This document shows, in pieces, positions 18,982 through 28,534 of a stretch of 64,000 nt of DNA. A program made the position numbers and the translations under genes. Below the pieces are notes generated by a model. The model did not search any database. It saw nothing but the letters and a program-made list of their open reading frames with translations, and was not told where the DNA came from. This DNA comes from Autumnicola musiva (GTDB lineage Bacteria > Bacteroidota > Bacteroidia > Flavobacteriales > Flavobacteriaceae): positions 124,001-188,000 of the forward strand of contig NZ_JAVRHK010000004.1 of assembly GCF_031846585.1 (NCBI RefSeq), read 5' to 3'. The stretch's first letter is position 1. Each line of letters begins with the position of its first letter.

Positions 18982-20247
18982 ATGCGAACTCAGTCAACAT
19001 TTTCCGTCCTGTTTTGGATTTATTCCAAAAGAGCCAAAGAGAATCAAACCGCTATTTACGCCAGAATCTCTATTAACGGTAGAAAATTAAACATCAGCCT
19101 AAAGAGAAAGGTTGATATTGATCTATGGGACCCCAAGAAACAAAAGCTTATGGGCAAGAGCCCATATGCTAAAGAGCTCAACCAGTTTCTGGAACAGGAG
19201 CGCTCCACATTATTTCAATGTTATCAGGATTTGAGAATGGAAGGAGCTGTTATTTCCGCGGAGACTATCAAATCTCGTTACTTTGGAGACAGAGAACATC
19301 TTTTTTCTTTGGAGGATATTTTTGAGTATCACAACAACAATATGTTTTCTAAACTGAAGCAAAATACTACGCGCTTATATATTACAAGTCAAAATTACAT
19401 CAGAGGTTTTGTCAAAAAAGTATATGGGAGGAAAGACCTTTATCTAAAAGAACTGGACTACAGTTTTGTTGTAAAATTTGAGAATTATCTCCGTGCTGTT
19501 AAGCCACGGCATTATCGTAAGAACCTTCAGCATAATGCTGTTATGAAACATATACAGCGTTTGAGGAAGATGGTAACCCTGGCCTATCATCTGGATTGGA
19601 TTGAAAAAGATCCTTTTATAAAATTTAAGCCGCATCTTGAACGTAGGGAGCGGGGATTTTTAACTCCTGAGGAGTTAGAACGTATAGAATCAGTTAAATT
19701 GGAAATTCCCAGGCTAAAAAAAGTAAGGGATCTTTTTATATTTAGCTGTTACACAGGAATAAGTTTTGGAGATCTTATACTCCTTACACCACAAAACCTC
19801 GTGATTGGAATAGATAAGAAATTCTGGATTATTACAAGAAGAGAAAAGAATGGTAACCAGGTAAAGGTGCCATTGCTTGCTAAGGCCATGAATTTCCTGG
19901 AAGAATATAAACATAATGAGGAATGCAGGATAAAGAATGGCCTTTTGCCCACTATCACAAATCAAAAAGCGAATAGTTATTTAAAGGAAATTGCAGCAAA
20001 GTGCGGTATTAAAAAGAACCTGACTTTTCATCTTGCCCGGCATACTTTTGCCACGACGGTTGCTTTGTCTAACGGAGTTCCCATAGAAACAGTTTCTAAA
20101 ATTTTAGGACATAAAAAACTATCTACTACCCAAATATACGCGAAGGTTATCGAGCGTAAAGTAGGTGAGGATATGGAATTATTACAGCAAAAACTGAATA
20201 AGCCTAAGGAAGGAGATGATATGAATTCGAGTAGAAATAAAAACTGA
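18982..20247 (+). CDS. tyrosine recombinase (IntDOT-like integrase) of a genomic island
   Basis: The 421-residue form starting at the ATG at 18982 (MRTQSTFSVLFW) has an arm-binding N-terminal domain, a SAM-like core-binding domain (about 105-205) and a catalytic domain. The catalytic motifs are HLARHTFAT (H-x-x-R), LGHKKLSTTQIYAKV (His and the Tyr nucleophile) and CYTGISFGD, where the first conserved Arg is absent. That absence is a known trait of IntDOT-type Bacteroidota integrases. The in-frame codon at 18958 is not an ATG. Position beside tRNA-Arg supports site-specific integration into its 3' end. Confidence 0.9.
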   Translation: MRTQSTFSVLFWIYSKRAKENQTAIYARISINGRKLNISLKRKVDIDLWDPKKQKLMGKSPYAKELNQFLEQERSTLFQCYQDLRMEGAVISAETIKSRYFGDREHLFSLEDIFEYHNNNMFSKLKQNTTRLYITSQNYIRGFVKKVYGRKDLYLKELDYSFVVKFENYLRAVKPRHYRKNLQHNAVMKHIQRLRKMVTLAYHLDWIEKDPFIKFKPHLERRERGFLTPEELERIESVKLEIPRLKKVRDLFIFSCYTGISFGDLILLTPQNLVIGIDKKFWIITRREKNGNQVKVPLLAKAMNFLEEYKHNEECRIKNGLLPTITNQKANSYLKEIAAKCGIKKNLTFHLARHTFATTVALSNGVPIETVSKILGHKKLSTTQIYAKVIERKVGEDMELLQQKLNKPKEGDDMNSSRNKN

Positions 20248-20679
20248 AAAAATTAAGCAATACTTCGTTAGCAATATTTTAGATTGAAATGCTTTGCAAG
20301 AATTTAAGATGCCACTTTTAATTAAATCAAAAGTAGGTAAGTTCTTTAATGCTCCTTCCAGTCAATAAATAATAGATTTAAACCATTGCTAAAATTAAGC
20401 TGATTATGAAAACTATAGAGCCCAAATTCCTATTAATTAAAAAATTGCTAACCATTTGAAATTAAATGATTTTCGTTTTTATGCCGCTATTTTTCCACAT
20501 TTCCTCAATATTTTGTAATCTTTCTTTATAAGTTGCAATCAAATTAGTTTCTTGTTTTTTACTTAATCTTTAGTTTTACCTTTTAAGGTAGGCCTTAACA
20601 ATTTTAATCTTAAAATTCACTAGCTTTTACATAAAAGCCGTTAATATTAATTTAATAAAATACTCTACAAGAGAATCCT
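20248..20679. other. AT-rich gap after the integrase, with a coding remnant
   Basis: No full gene is seen. A minus-strand fragment at 20462-20566 encodes 34 residues ending SKKQETNLIATYKE ... NSGIKTKII and looks like the C-terminus of a lost protein. The segment next to 20680 holds the promoter region of the type III system. Confidence 0.4.
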
Positions 20680-22695
20680 ATGCAGTTATATAGCACCATC
20701 ACAGAATGTCTGAAATCTGAACCAAATTTTGTGTCCGACAACGGAGAAATAAAAAAATGGTTAGTCTATAATAAAGCACAAAATTATGATCAAAAATTAC
20801 TAGAATTACTATTGAGCAATGAGATGCTCAAAAAAGAGTTTTTCTTAGATGTTGGTGACACTATAGTATTCAAACAGAATTATTTTTTACAGTTTTTAGA
20901 GCAGAAAAATTATTTGAATGACAGTTATACTATTTTTAGAAATAAGGTAGGCTTATCAATTTCGGGAAAATATCTTAATCAAAGAAACGAAGTGGCGCTA
21001 GTGTGGCCATTTAAGGATTGTGTTCTGGAGGGGGGACAGAGTCGAGAAGAGGATAAAAGGGAAGAGGTGTTCTTCAATAAGGTTCTTGCTCAAGATGAAA
21101 TAACTCAGTTGTTAGAACCAAAAGTATTGACAAGCCTTAAAGTGTTTTCTAATAAAAAAGAGGGGATCAAGGAAGAGTTCCTTCGAGATTCAGCAATAAA
21201 TGAAGCAAGACAATTACCGGCAGATACAATAACTAGTAACTTAATAATTAAAGGAAATAATCTTCTAGCCCTTCATTCTATAGCTAAGCAGTTTTCGGGT
21301 AAAATAAAATTAATATACATCGATCCCCCCTTTAATACTGGAAGTGATGAGTTTAGGTATAATGATTCTTTTAACCATTCGACTTGGCTTACCTTTATGA
21401 AAAATAGGTTGGAGGTAGCAAAAAGCTTACTAAAAAAAGATGGTATTATAGTTTTACATGTCGGCAACGATGAAGCTGCCTATATCCAAGTCTTATTGGA
21501 TGAAGTTTTTAATAGGGAGAATTACCTTAATCATATTACTATGTCTACTAATGCTCCATCAGGATTTAAAGCAACAAGTGCAAAGATCTTCTCTACAGCA
21601 AATCATCTTTTTTTCTATTCTAATGAAGCTGGACAGGGGCAATTAAATAAATTATATGTTGAAAAAACTTATGATAAAAACTACAAATATTTTCTTTTAA
21701 ACCCAGAAGATCATTTTGCAAAGTGGGAATATTCTACTGTTATAGAACAAATAGCTAAGGAGGAGGGTTATACTGATTCAAAGGATTTAAAGAAGGATCT
21801 TCCTAAAGAAGTTCTGGATAAGAAGATAGCGGCATTTGCAAATGAAAATAAAGAGCGAGTTTTTCGTACAGCTGCATTAGGTGGCGGGGCTTTGAAAAAA
21901 AGAAAAAAAACGGTTAAGGAATCTAAGAATAACAAGCGAGTTATAATGCAGCATCCAAATGAAGACGTTGAAGGATTTTATATTCTAAATGGAGAAATGA
22001 TCGTTTTCTGGGCGAATACTTTCAAAGAAATCGATGGGGAATTTCTACCAGCAACGGCTCTGACGGATGTATGGACAGATATAGGCTTTACAGGAATTGC
22101 AAGTGAAGGCGGAGTTACTTTGAAAAATGGTAAAAAACCAGAATTGCTTCTAAAGAGAATAATTGAATTAACAACAAAGCCGCAAGACATAATATTAGAT
22201 TATCATCTTGGAAGTGGAACGACTTGTGCCGTGGCGCATAAACTTCAGAGGCAGTATATAGGTATTGAGCAGCTTGATTATGGGAAAAATGACAGCACTG
22301 CAAGATTAAATAATGTTATAAATGGCGATTCATCCGGAATTTCTAAGCTTGCTGATTGGAAAGGTGGAGGAGCATTTTCTTATTTTGAATTAAAAAAGTA
22401 TAATCAAGATTTTGTAAATGAAATCAATAATGCAGAAGATACTGATGCCTTAGTTGAAATCTGGGGGCAGATGAAAAATAAATCCTTCCTACACTATAAT
22501 GTTGATCTTAGTAAACAAGAAGAACATATGGAAGAATTTTTATCACTTAAATTAGTACAACAGAAAGACCATCTCATCGAATTGTTAGATAAGAATCAAC
22601 TTTATGTGAATCTTTCCTCTATCGAAGATCAGGATTTTTCGTGCACTGAAGCCGAAAAAAGATTATCAAAAGATTTTTATCAGATAAGAAGTTAG
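20680..22695 (+). CDS. mod: type III restriction-modification methyltransferase (Mod)
   Basis: Mod methylates adenine in an asymmetric recognition site and supplies target recognition for the Mod-Res complex. The 671-residue protein has catalytic motif IV DPPFNTG at residues 215-221, ahead of the AdoMet-binding motif DYHLGSGTT (near 507). This is the beta-class order expected for type III Mod. The middle region (about 270-480) would be the target-recognition domain. The stop lies two bases before the res start, so the genes are coupled. No repeat tract that would make it phase variable is visible. Confidence 0.93.
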   Translation: MQLYSTITECLKSEPNFVSDNGEIKKWLVYNKAQNYDQKLLELLLSNEMLKKEFFLDVGDTIVFKQNYFLQFLEQKNYLNDSYTIFRNKVGLSISGKYLNQRNEVALVWPFKDCVLEGGQSREEDKREEVFFNKVLAQDEITQLLEPKVLTSLKVFSNKKEGIKEEFLRDSAINEARQLPADTITSNLIIKGNNLLALHSIAKQFSGKIKLIYIDPPFNTGSDEFRYNDSFNHSTWLTFMKNRLEVAKSLLKKDGIIVLHVGNDEAAYIQVLLDEVFNRENYLNHITMSTNAPSGFKATSAKIFSTANHLFFYSNEAGQGQLNKLYVEKTYDKNYKYFLLNPEDHFAKWEYSTVIEQIAKEEGYTDSKDLKKDLPKEVLDKKIAAFANENKERVFRTAALGGGALKKRKKTVKESKNNKRVIMQHPNEDVEGFYILNGEMIVFWANTFKEIDGEFLPATALTDVWTDIGFTGIASEGGVTLKNGKKPELLLKRIIELTTKPQDIILDYHLGSGTTCAVAHKLQRQYIGIEQLDYGKNDSTARLNNVINGDSSGISKLADWKGGGAFSYFELKKYNQDFVNEINNAEDTDALVEIWGQMKNKSFLHYNVDLSKQEEHMEEFLSLKLVQQKDHLIELLDKNQLYVNLSSIEDQDFSCTEAEKRLSKDFYQIRS

Positions 22696-22697
22696 TA

Positions 22698-25256
22698 ATG
22701 GAATATTTATACAACACTTTAATCAAAGAATTTGGCAAACGAGAGATTGCCAGAACTAAAGTTCCAGATTCCATTATTGATAACATCTGGGAGAAATATG
22801 ATCAAAGGCCATATCAATTAGAGGCCTTTAAGCGGTTTTTGCTATGTTACAACGAAGAATTTGAGGGGAAGCCATATAAACCTCTGCATTTAATGTATAA
22901 CATGGCTACTGGGAGTGGTAAGACCTTAGTAATGGGAGGACTTATTATTTATCTATTTGAGAAAGGTTACCGAAACTTCCTATTCTTCGTAAATACGAAA
23001 AATATAATTAGTAAAACTATAGAGAATTTTCTTAATCCTCAAGCCTCTAAATATTTGTTTAGAGATCGTATTGTAATAGACGGTAGGGAAGTTCTAATTA
23101 AATCTGTAGACAATTTTGACGAAGCGGATCCTGAAAACATCAATATAAAGTTTACGACGATTCAACAGCTCCATTTAGATTTGAACAATTCAAAGGAGAA
23201 TAGTATAACTTATGAAGATTTCGAGGATAGAAAAACTGTCTTAATAGCCGATGAAGCCCACCATCTTAGTTCAAATACAAAGAAAAATGGTGAATTATTT
23301 GGTGGCTGGGAAGGAACTGTCTTGAAAATATTGAATACAAATATTGATAATTTACTACTTGAGTTTACTGCTACATTAGATTATGAAAGTCGTGAAATTA
23401 CTGAGAAATATAAAGATAAAGTAATTTTTAAATATGATTTGGCCGAATTCAGGAATGATAAATATTCTAAGGAAATAAATCTTGTCCGGTCATTTTACGG
23501 CGAAAATGAGCGAATTCTTCAGGCCCTAATTTTGAATCTTTACCGACAGGAGTTGGCTTCAGATCACAATGTCAATTTGAAACCAGTAATTTTGTTTAAA
23601 GCTCGTCGAACAATCAAAGAATCAGAAGAAAATAAGCAGAATTTTCACCTATTAATTGAAAATTTATCATCAGAGATAATCGAAAATGTAAAACAAAGTT
23701 CTACAGTTCCTATTGTTCAAAAGGCATTCTCTTACTTTAAAAGTAAAGGATTGTCCAGTTCCGAATTATTAAATAGGATTCAAATCAACTTCAAAGAGAC
23801 AAATTGTATTAGTGCGAATAATGATGCAGAAGCTGAAAAAAACCAAATTCTTTTAAATACACTAGAAGATGAAAACAATCCTATAAGGGCAATTTTTGCT
23901 GTTCAAAAGCTTAATGAAGGTTGGGATGTATTAAACCTTTTCGATATAGTTCGGTTGTACGAAGGCCGAGATGGTAAATCGGGGAAACCTGGTAAGACCA
24001 CAATTTCAGAAGCCCAGTTAATAGGTCGTGGGGCTAGATATTTTCCTTTCTCAGTTGAGCAAGGCCAAGAAAAGTACAAACGTAAATATGATGACGACTT
24101 AACTCACGATCTTCGAATACTTGAAGAGCTATTTTATCATACAAAAGAGGATAGTCGATATATTTCAGAATTGAAAAAAGCTTTAGTAGAAACAGGGATT
24201 TACGAGGATGAGGATAATTTAGAAACAAAACAATTGTTTTTAAAAAAGGATTTTAAGAGAACTGACTTTTATAAAAAAGGTCAGGTTTTTTTCAATAAAA
24301 GAATTGAAAAGGGACGAGCGAATGTCGACAGTTTTTCGGAATTGGGAGTATCAAAGAAAAATTTCATTCACACTATCTCCTCTGGTTTGGGTAAAATCAC
24401 TGGCGTTTTTAATAATAATGAAGAGGATGAAGAAGAAACTTCGATAGTTTCAAAAGATTTTCCACTTAGGAAAATGCCCACTCATATTATACGTTATGCA
24501 CTTACAAAAAATCCTTTCTTTTTCTTTCATAATATTTCCAAGCTTTTTCCCTCAATATCTAGTTATTCCTATCTAATTAGCAACAATAAATTTTTAGGAG
24601 GGTTGGAAATTACTGTTTTAGGTACAGAAAAGAGGATTAATAATCTTACTAACGAGGACCTTTTGGAAGCCCTTGAGAGGCTTCTACAAGCCTTAGAGGA
24701 TGAGATTAAATCTAATTTGATTAAATACCAAGGATCTAATTTCATTTCGGATTATGTTCATAATATTTTTAAAGACAAGGAAATAAAAGTGGCTAAAAAT
24801 AGTGAACGTTATGAGGGTCAAGAAGAATTAGTAGCTGAAAAACGGTGGTACGCTTATAATGCGAATTATGGAACAATAGAAGAAAAGAACTTCGTTTCGA
24901 TGTTTGCGCGAAGGTTTGAACATTTGGAAAAAAAATATGAAGACATATATCTGGTACGAAACGAAAGAGAAGTTAAGATATATGATTATAAGGGAAGAGC
25001 TTTCGAACCTGATTTCCTATTATTCTGTAGAGAAAAGGATGATAAATCTCTAGTATATCAAGTTTTTATTGAGCCGAAAGGAGGTCATTTAATTGCGAAT
25101 GATAAGTGGAAGGAAGAATTCTTGATGACACTCCGTAAAGATAAAGACATTTTAGAGATCCATTCAGATAAATATGCTATTACTGGAGTGCCCTTTTACA
25201 ATAACAGTAATGAAAATGATTTTAAGGAATCCCTAAATAAAGTACTGAATCTCTAA
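22698..25256 (+). CDS. res: type III restriction endonuclease subunit (Res)
   Basis: Res is the ATP-driven helicase-nuclease that cleaves unmethylated DNA with Mod. The 852-residue protein has Walker A TGSGKT (71-76), DEAH (185-188), motif VI-like AQLIGRGARYFP, and a C-terminal PD-(D/E)XK nuclease centre FEPDFLLF ... VFIEPKGGH. All parts needed for activity appear intact. The length is slightly below the commonest Res (about 950 residues). Confidence 0.92.
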   Translation: MEYLYNTLIKEFGKREIARTKVPDSIIDNIWEKYDQRPYQLEAFKRFLLCYNEEFEGKPYKPLHLMYNMATGSGKTLVMGGLIIYLFEKGYRNFLFFVNTKNIISKTIENFLNPQASKYLFRDRIVIDGREVLIKSVDNFDEADPENINIKFTTIQQLHLDLNNSKENSITYEDFEDRKTVLIADEAHHLSSNTKKNGELFGGWEGTVLKILNTNIDNLLLEFTATLDYESREITEKYKDKVIFKYDLAEFRNDKYSKEINLVRSFYGENERILQALILNLYRQELASDHNVNLKPVILFKARRTIKESEENKQNFHLLIENLSSEIIENVKQSSTVPIVQKAFSYFKSKGLSSSELLNRIQINFKETNCISANNDAEAEKNQILLNTLEDENNPIRAIFAVQKLNEGWDVLNLFDIVRLYEGRDGKSGKPGKTTISEAQLIGRGARYFPFSVEQGQEKYKRKYDDDLTHDLRILEELFYHTKEDSRYISELKKALVETGIYEDEDNLETKQLFLKKDFKRTDFYKKGQVFFNKRIEKGRANVDSFSELGVSKKNFIHTISSGLGKITGVFNNNEEDEEETSIVSKDFPLRKMPTHIIRYALTKNPFFFFHNISKLFPSISSYSYLISNNKFLGGLEITVLGTEKRINNLTNEDLLEALERLLQALEDEIKSNLIKYQGSNFISDYVHNIFKDKEIKVAKNSERYEGQEELVAEKRWYAYNANYGTIEEKNFVSMFARRFEHLEKKYEDIYLVRNEREVKIYDYKGRAFEPDFLLFCREKDDKSLVYQVFIEPKGGHLIANDKWKEEFLMTLRKDKDILEIHSDKYAITGVPFYNNSNENDFKESLNKVLNL

Positions 25257-25266
25257 TCCCTAAATT

Positions 25267-26001
25267 ATGACACTAAATTCAAGAAAACATTATATAGACT
25301 CTGATGAACCACAAGGGACCAAGGGCCATTCTTTGAAAAAAGCTAATGATTTTGTTTTGTCAATTCGAGATGAAATAGCTCCGCTTTTGGAAGAATGTAT
25401 TATCTATGAATCAAAGAAAAGATTGGGGAAAGCTCCAAGTGTTGAATTACCCAACGGTAAATTGGCCATAGCTCCTGATATACGTTGTGTAACTAAGGCT
25501 GGGAATGTTTTTTGGTTTGAGATAAAAGATAAAGCTCAACGATTTTATTATCCTGATACCGGTGCTGACATCTTTCAGGTTTATGGGTGGTATAAGATAA
25601 ACAAAGAATTTCAAGAGCCTGTTTTTGTATTATTCCAAGATCCTGATTTTGAGAGTTGTCTTCCTAAAAATCCTCCTTACGCGAAATTAGAATCTTTTAA
25701 AGCAAGGTGGGAAAGATCTGAAGGAAAACCTTATGGTAACTGGTTAAGTAATTTGCTCGTCCTGAAAAAAAAATATCCCAGGGTTTTTAGTGAAAGATCT
25801 AGGAATTTAGAGATGTATATCATGTACTTCTTAGTTGAAAAAATGGAAAAAGTAACCAGTTATCAAGATCTTATTTATGAGGTTGATAACAAGAAAATAT
25901 CGAATGTTCATGATGAATTAGAAGCGTACCTTCATCCTGGGAATACTTTACTTAAGGAAAGTGATATTCGATTTTTGATAAAAAGATTATTTAATCGATA
26001 A
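25267..26001 (+). CDS. PD-(D/E)XK-like nuclease-fold protein in the type III operon
   Basis: This 244-residue protein starts ten bases after res and is probably cotranscribed. It holds APDIRCVTKAGNVFWFEIKD at about residues 75-95, which fits the nuclease pattern D ... ExK, followed by a helical C-terminus. It has no recognised family name for me. It may be an accessory nuclease of the type III system or an independent defence gene. The role is inferred only from motif and position. Confidence 0.7.
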   Translation: MTLNSRKHYIDSDEPQGTKGHSLKKANDFVLSIRDEIAPLLEECIIYESKKRLGKAPSVELPNGKLAIAPDIRCVTKAGNVFWFEIKDKAQRFYYPDTGADIFQVYGWYKINKEFQEPVFVLFQDPDFESCLPKNPPYAKLESFKARWERSEGKPYGNWLSNLLVLKKKYPRVFSERSRNLEMYIMYFLVEKMEKVTSYQDLIYEVDNKKISNVHDELEAYLHPGNTLLKESDIRFLIKRLFNR

Positions 26002-26121
26002 ACATTGGCTAACTAATACTGGAGGGACACTATTTAATAATTAGTAAGGGTTTTACATCCATGACCGTTATAAAAGGTCGAAATAATGTAAGTCAAATTT
26101 GAGGATTAAATAATTAGCAAT

Positions 26122-27324
26122 ATGAGATCAGTAATAACTGAGGAAGATTTTAAAGCTAACTTTCAGCTGGCTGTTTTGTTAACCGAAGCAAAAGTTTTAA
26201 TAGAAAATAAAATCTTTAATTTTAACGTAGTTATCCCTGGAGATACATTGCCAATTCATTTTAAGGACTGTGAGTTTAATGAAACTATTTCTTTCTCCCC
26301 TGCTATTATCAGTAAAGACGTTAATCGGCTTGAAGATATAGAGTTATATGAAAAAAGTGAAGATAATTTTTTCGATATAGAAGAAGATGTGGAAATCAGA
26401 AATGAAATAAGGTTCAGTGATAACTGTGAATTTAAAAAAGAAATCAATTTAGAGGAAGTTACATTTAATGCAAAATTCTTAATTCATGATAGTAAGGTAG
26501 AGTTGATTAAATTCAATAATACCAAATTCCAAAGCTTAGCAGATTTTTGGAAAACTACTTTTAAAAATAGAGTCATATTTTATAAATCAGATTTTAATGC
26601 AACCGCGGTGTTTAGTATGGCAACTTTTGAGGAAAATGCTTTATTTACATATTCTTTACTGGGTGGAAAATCGATTTTCTCTAGAACCCAATTTAAAAAG
26701 GGGGTTGATTTATCACAAGCTATTATTTCAGGACAATTGAAATTTTTTGATTTGAAAATAAACTATTCTGATTTTAAAAGCCGATATTTTCATAAGGATA
26801 ACAAGGGTTATCAAAACGCTATTGATAATCAAGGAGACATTCCATTAGTGAACAAACAAGAAACTTTCCGGTTACTGAAGCATTACTCGAGCATAAACGG
26901 TGATGGTATTTCTGGAAGCCGATTTAAAGTATTGGAATATCGGTCTTTTCATAAATTGATTTGGATTCAAAGTTTTTGCCATGGACATCGATTGGTTAGC
27001 AATCTAGCAAATATTCCAATGATGTTTTTAAATCGAATTTCTAATAATTATGGTAGTAATTTTTGGTTAGCATCAATTTTTACTGTCGGTTTCGCGGGTT
27101 TATTTCTAAACGGTATGCTTTTTAATATTGGAGGGTTTGATTACACTTGGAATTACGAAAATTGGCAATGGAAGAGGTTGGCTATTATTCTCAACCCCCT
27201 TCATAAAGTAAATGAATTGAAATTGGGTGATAGTCAAGAATTATATATTCTTGATTTTATAAGTAGGATAGCCGTTGGATACGGTATTTATCAGACAGTG
27301 CAAGCCTTTAGGAAATATAAATAG
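26122..27324 (+). CDS. pentapeptide-repeat-like protein with C-terminal membrane segments
   Basis: The 400-residue protein has a first part of degenerate pentapeptide-like repeats (FKDCEFNETISF, CEFKKEINLEEVTF, TKFQSLADFWKTTFK), which would form a right-handed quadrilateral helix. From about residue 310 it has one or two membrane segments (FWLASIFTVGFAGLFLNGM). The gene starts 120 bases after the type III operon and ends two bases before the next gene, so these two form a unit. I do not know its role; the pattern of a repeat sensor on a membrane anchor recalls some abortive-infection proteins. Confidence 0.65.
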   Translation: MRSVITEEDFKANFQLAVLLTEAKVLIENKIFNFNVVIPGDTLPIHFKDCEFNETISFSPAIISKDVNRLEDIELYEKSEDNFFDIEEDVEIRNEIRFSDNCEFKKEINLEEVTFNAKFLIHDSKVELIKFNNTKFQSLADFWKTTFKNRVIFYKSDFNATAVFSMATFEENALFTYSLLGGKSIFSRTQFKKGVDLSQAIISGQLKFFDLKINYSDFKSRYFHKDNKGYQNAIDNQGDIPLVNKQETFRLLKHYSSINGDGISGSRFKVLEYRSFHKLIWIQSFCHGHRLVSNLANIPMMFLNRISNNYGSNFWLASIFTVGFAGLFLNGMLFNIGGFDYTWNYENWQWKRLAIILNPLHKVNELKLGDSQELYILDFISRIAVGYGIYQTVQAFRKYK

Positions 27325-27326
27325 AA

Positions 27327-27830
27327 ATGGATGAAAAAAGGAGAAAATTCAGCAGGGAATATCTAAAAGCTAGAAAAAAATTTAGGGATTATGCAGATCA
27401 AGATTCAGTCTTGCAGGGAAATGATAATATTATAGGTAGAATTGGTGAAGCTATAGCGCATTCATTTTTAGAACAACAGGGTAGAATTCCTGAAGTTATT
27501 TTGAATCAAACAGAACCTGGATATGACATCATTTGTCATGATAATGGAGATAAAGTTTCGGTAAAGTTGATAACGTTTGAGAATGAACGGGGTAGTACCT
27601 CTAAAATTAAAAAGCCATTTGATATTTTCATTGGAATTGAGTTATCTAATGACTTCAATGTTTTGAGGTTGGCTTACATCACCAGGAAACAGTTCGAATT
27701 TGGTTTACTAAAAATGTCAAGAGTGCCGGAGCCTAACTTTAGTAGAAATATGTTTAATATTAATAATTTATTCCCTCGTTTTGGTAAAGTATTTTGCCAG
27801 GATGAATTAAAGGATATGAAACTTCTTTGA
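27327..27830 (+). CDS. DUF6998-like nuclease-fold protein
   Basis: The 167-residue protein contains IGRIGEAIAHSFL and then PGYDIICHDNGDKVSVKLI, which matches the core of a restriction-endonuclease-like fold (Asp, then x-Lys) with Ser in the place of the usual Glu or Gln. That change may mean weak or no catalysis. It is coupled to the preceding pentapeptide-like membrane protein with a two-base gap. The function is unknown. Confidence 0.6.
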   Translation: MDEKRRKFSREYLKARKKFRDYADQDSVLQGNDNIIGRIGEAIAHSFLEQQGRIPEVILNQTEPGYDIICHDNGDKVSVKLITFENERGSTSKIKKPFDIFIGIELSNDFNVLRLAYITRKQFEFGLLKMSRVPEPNFSRNMFNINNLFPRFGKVFCQDELKDMKLL

Positions 27831-27939
27831 AATAGGGAATACGTAAATGATTTTGCTGTTTGTCCGAGACAACTAGAACTGGTAAGGTAGCTTTTATTTC
27901 ATGAAAGTTAGTTAGTCATCAGTAAATTTTAATTGTAAG

Positions 27940-28095
27940 CTACCCTAATGCTTGATTGTCCAAAAATATCAATAGCGGTACATTCAGTCCAAAAAACTTA
28001 AAGTGCTCGGACGGATACAAGCCTGAAACATTCCTGTCTGGTAATACCGGGTCCAGGTGATCAAAATTTGCTATTTTCAATAGCTGCTGAACCAT
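27940..28095 (-). pseudogene. short minus-strand ORF or gene remnant
   Basis: A 51-codon reading frame starts MVQQLLKIANFDHLDPV and ends LLIFLDNQALG, with a protein-like composition. Codons just upstream in another frame also look coding (YAPIKELAMIIGRS), so this is probably the 3' end of a broken gene of unknown family. The rest of 27831-28234 shows nothing else. Confidence 0.35.
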
Positions 28096-28234
28096 TACTA
28101 CGCCCAATGATCATGGCTAATTCTTTTATCGGTGCATAAGTAGCATTATTTTTTTAATAAGAATTTACGGTATCTATAAAAGGCTATAAAATATTTAGCT
28201 CTAGACCAGTTATTTTTAGGTTTTTTTCTGGATG

Positions 28235-28295
28235 GCTATTTCGGAGTGATGGTGCCACCTGTTTCGGTCAAACAGTGCCACTTTGAAAGATACTG
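28235..28295. repeat. IS21 terminal repeat (istB-side end)
   Basis: This terminal repeat has multiple GTGCCA-type units and ends in GTGCCACTTTGAAAGAT. It is the inverted partner of 34187-34319, where at least three such units occur. Confidence 0.85.
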
Positions 28296-28316
28296 CAATT
28301 ATATAAAAAATTAATG

Positions 28317-28358
28317 TTACTCGTTCTTTAAAGCTCCTTTTCTTAGTGATTCTCCTTT
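28317..28358 (-). pseudogene. istB: severed C-terminal end of istB
   Basis: Read on the minus strand this encodes KGESLRKGALKNE and a stop, the typical tail of an IstB protein. It is now separated from the istB body at 31853-32584 by the RIT insertion. It begins with the same AAAGG as the point where the istB body diverges. Confidence 0.85.
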
Positions 28359-28385
28359 GTTATGTATAGCTTTCCATAACAAAGG
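28354..28385. repeat. palindrome at the left RIT junction
   Basis: CCTTTGTTATG (28354-28364) is the exact complement of CATAACAAAGG (28375-28385), with a 10-base spacer. It looks like a recombinase core site with two inverted arms. Confidence 0.7.
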
Positions 28386-28534
28386 TTATGACAACAATAT
28401 GGTTATGACTATTACCATTCTACTATTCTGTGAAACACTCTAAAATTCAGTGATTTACCGGTGAACTACGCATATTAGCTTTCCATAATTTTAATGTGGC
28501 ATATTACAAAATCAACATTAAAAAAACAGAAATT

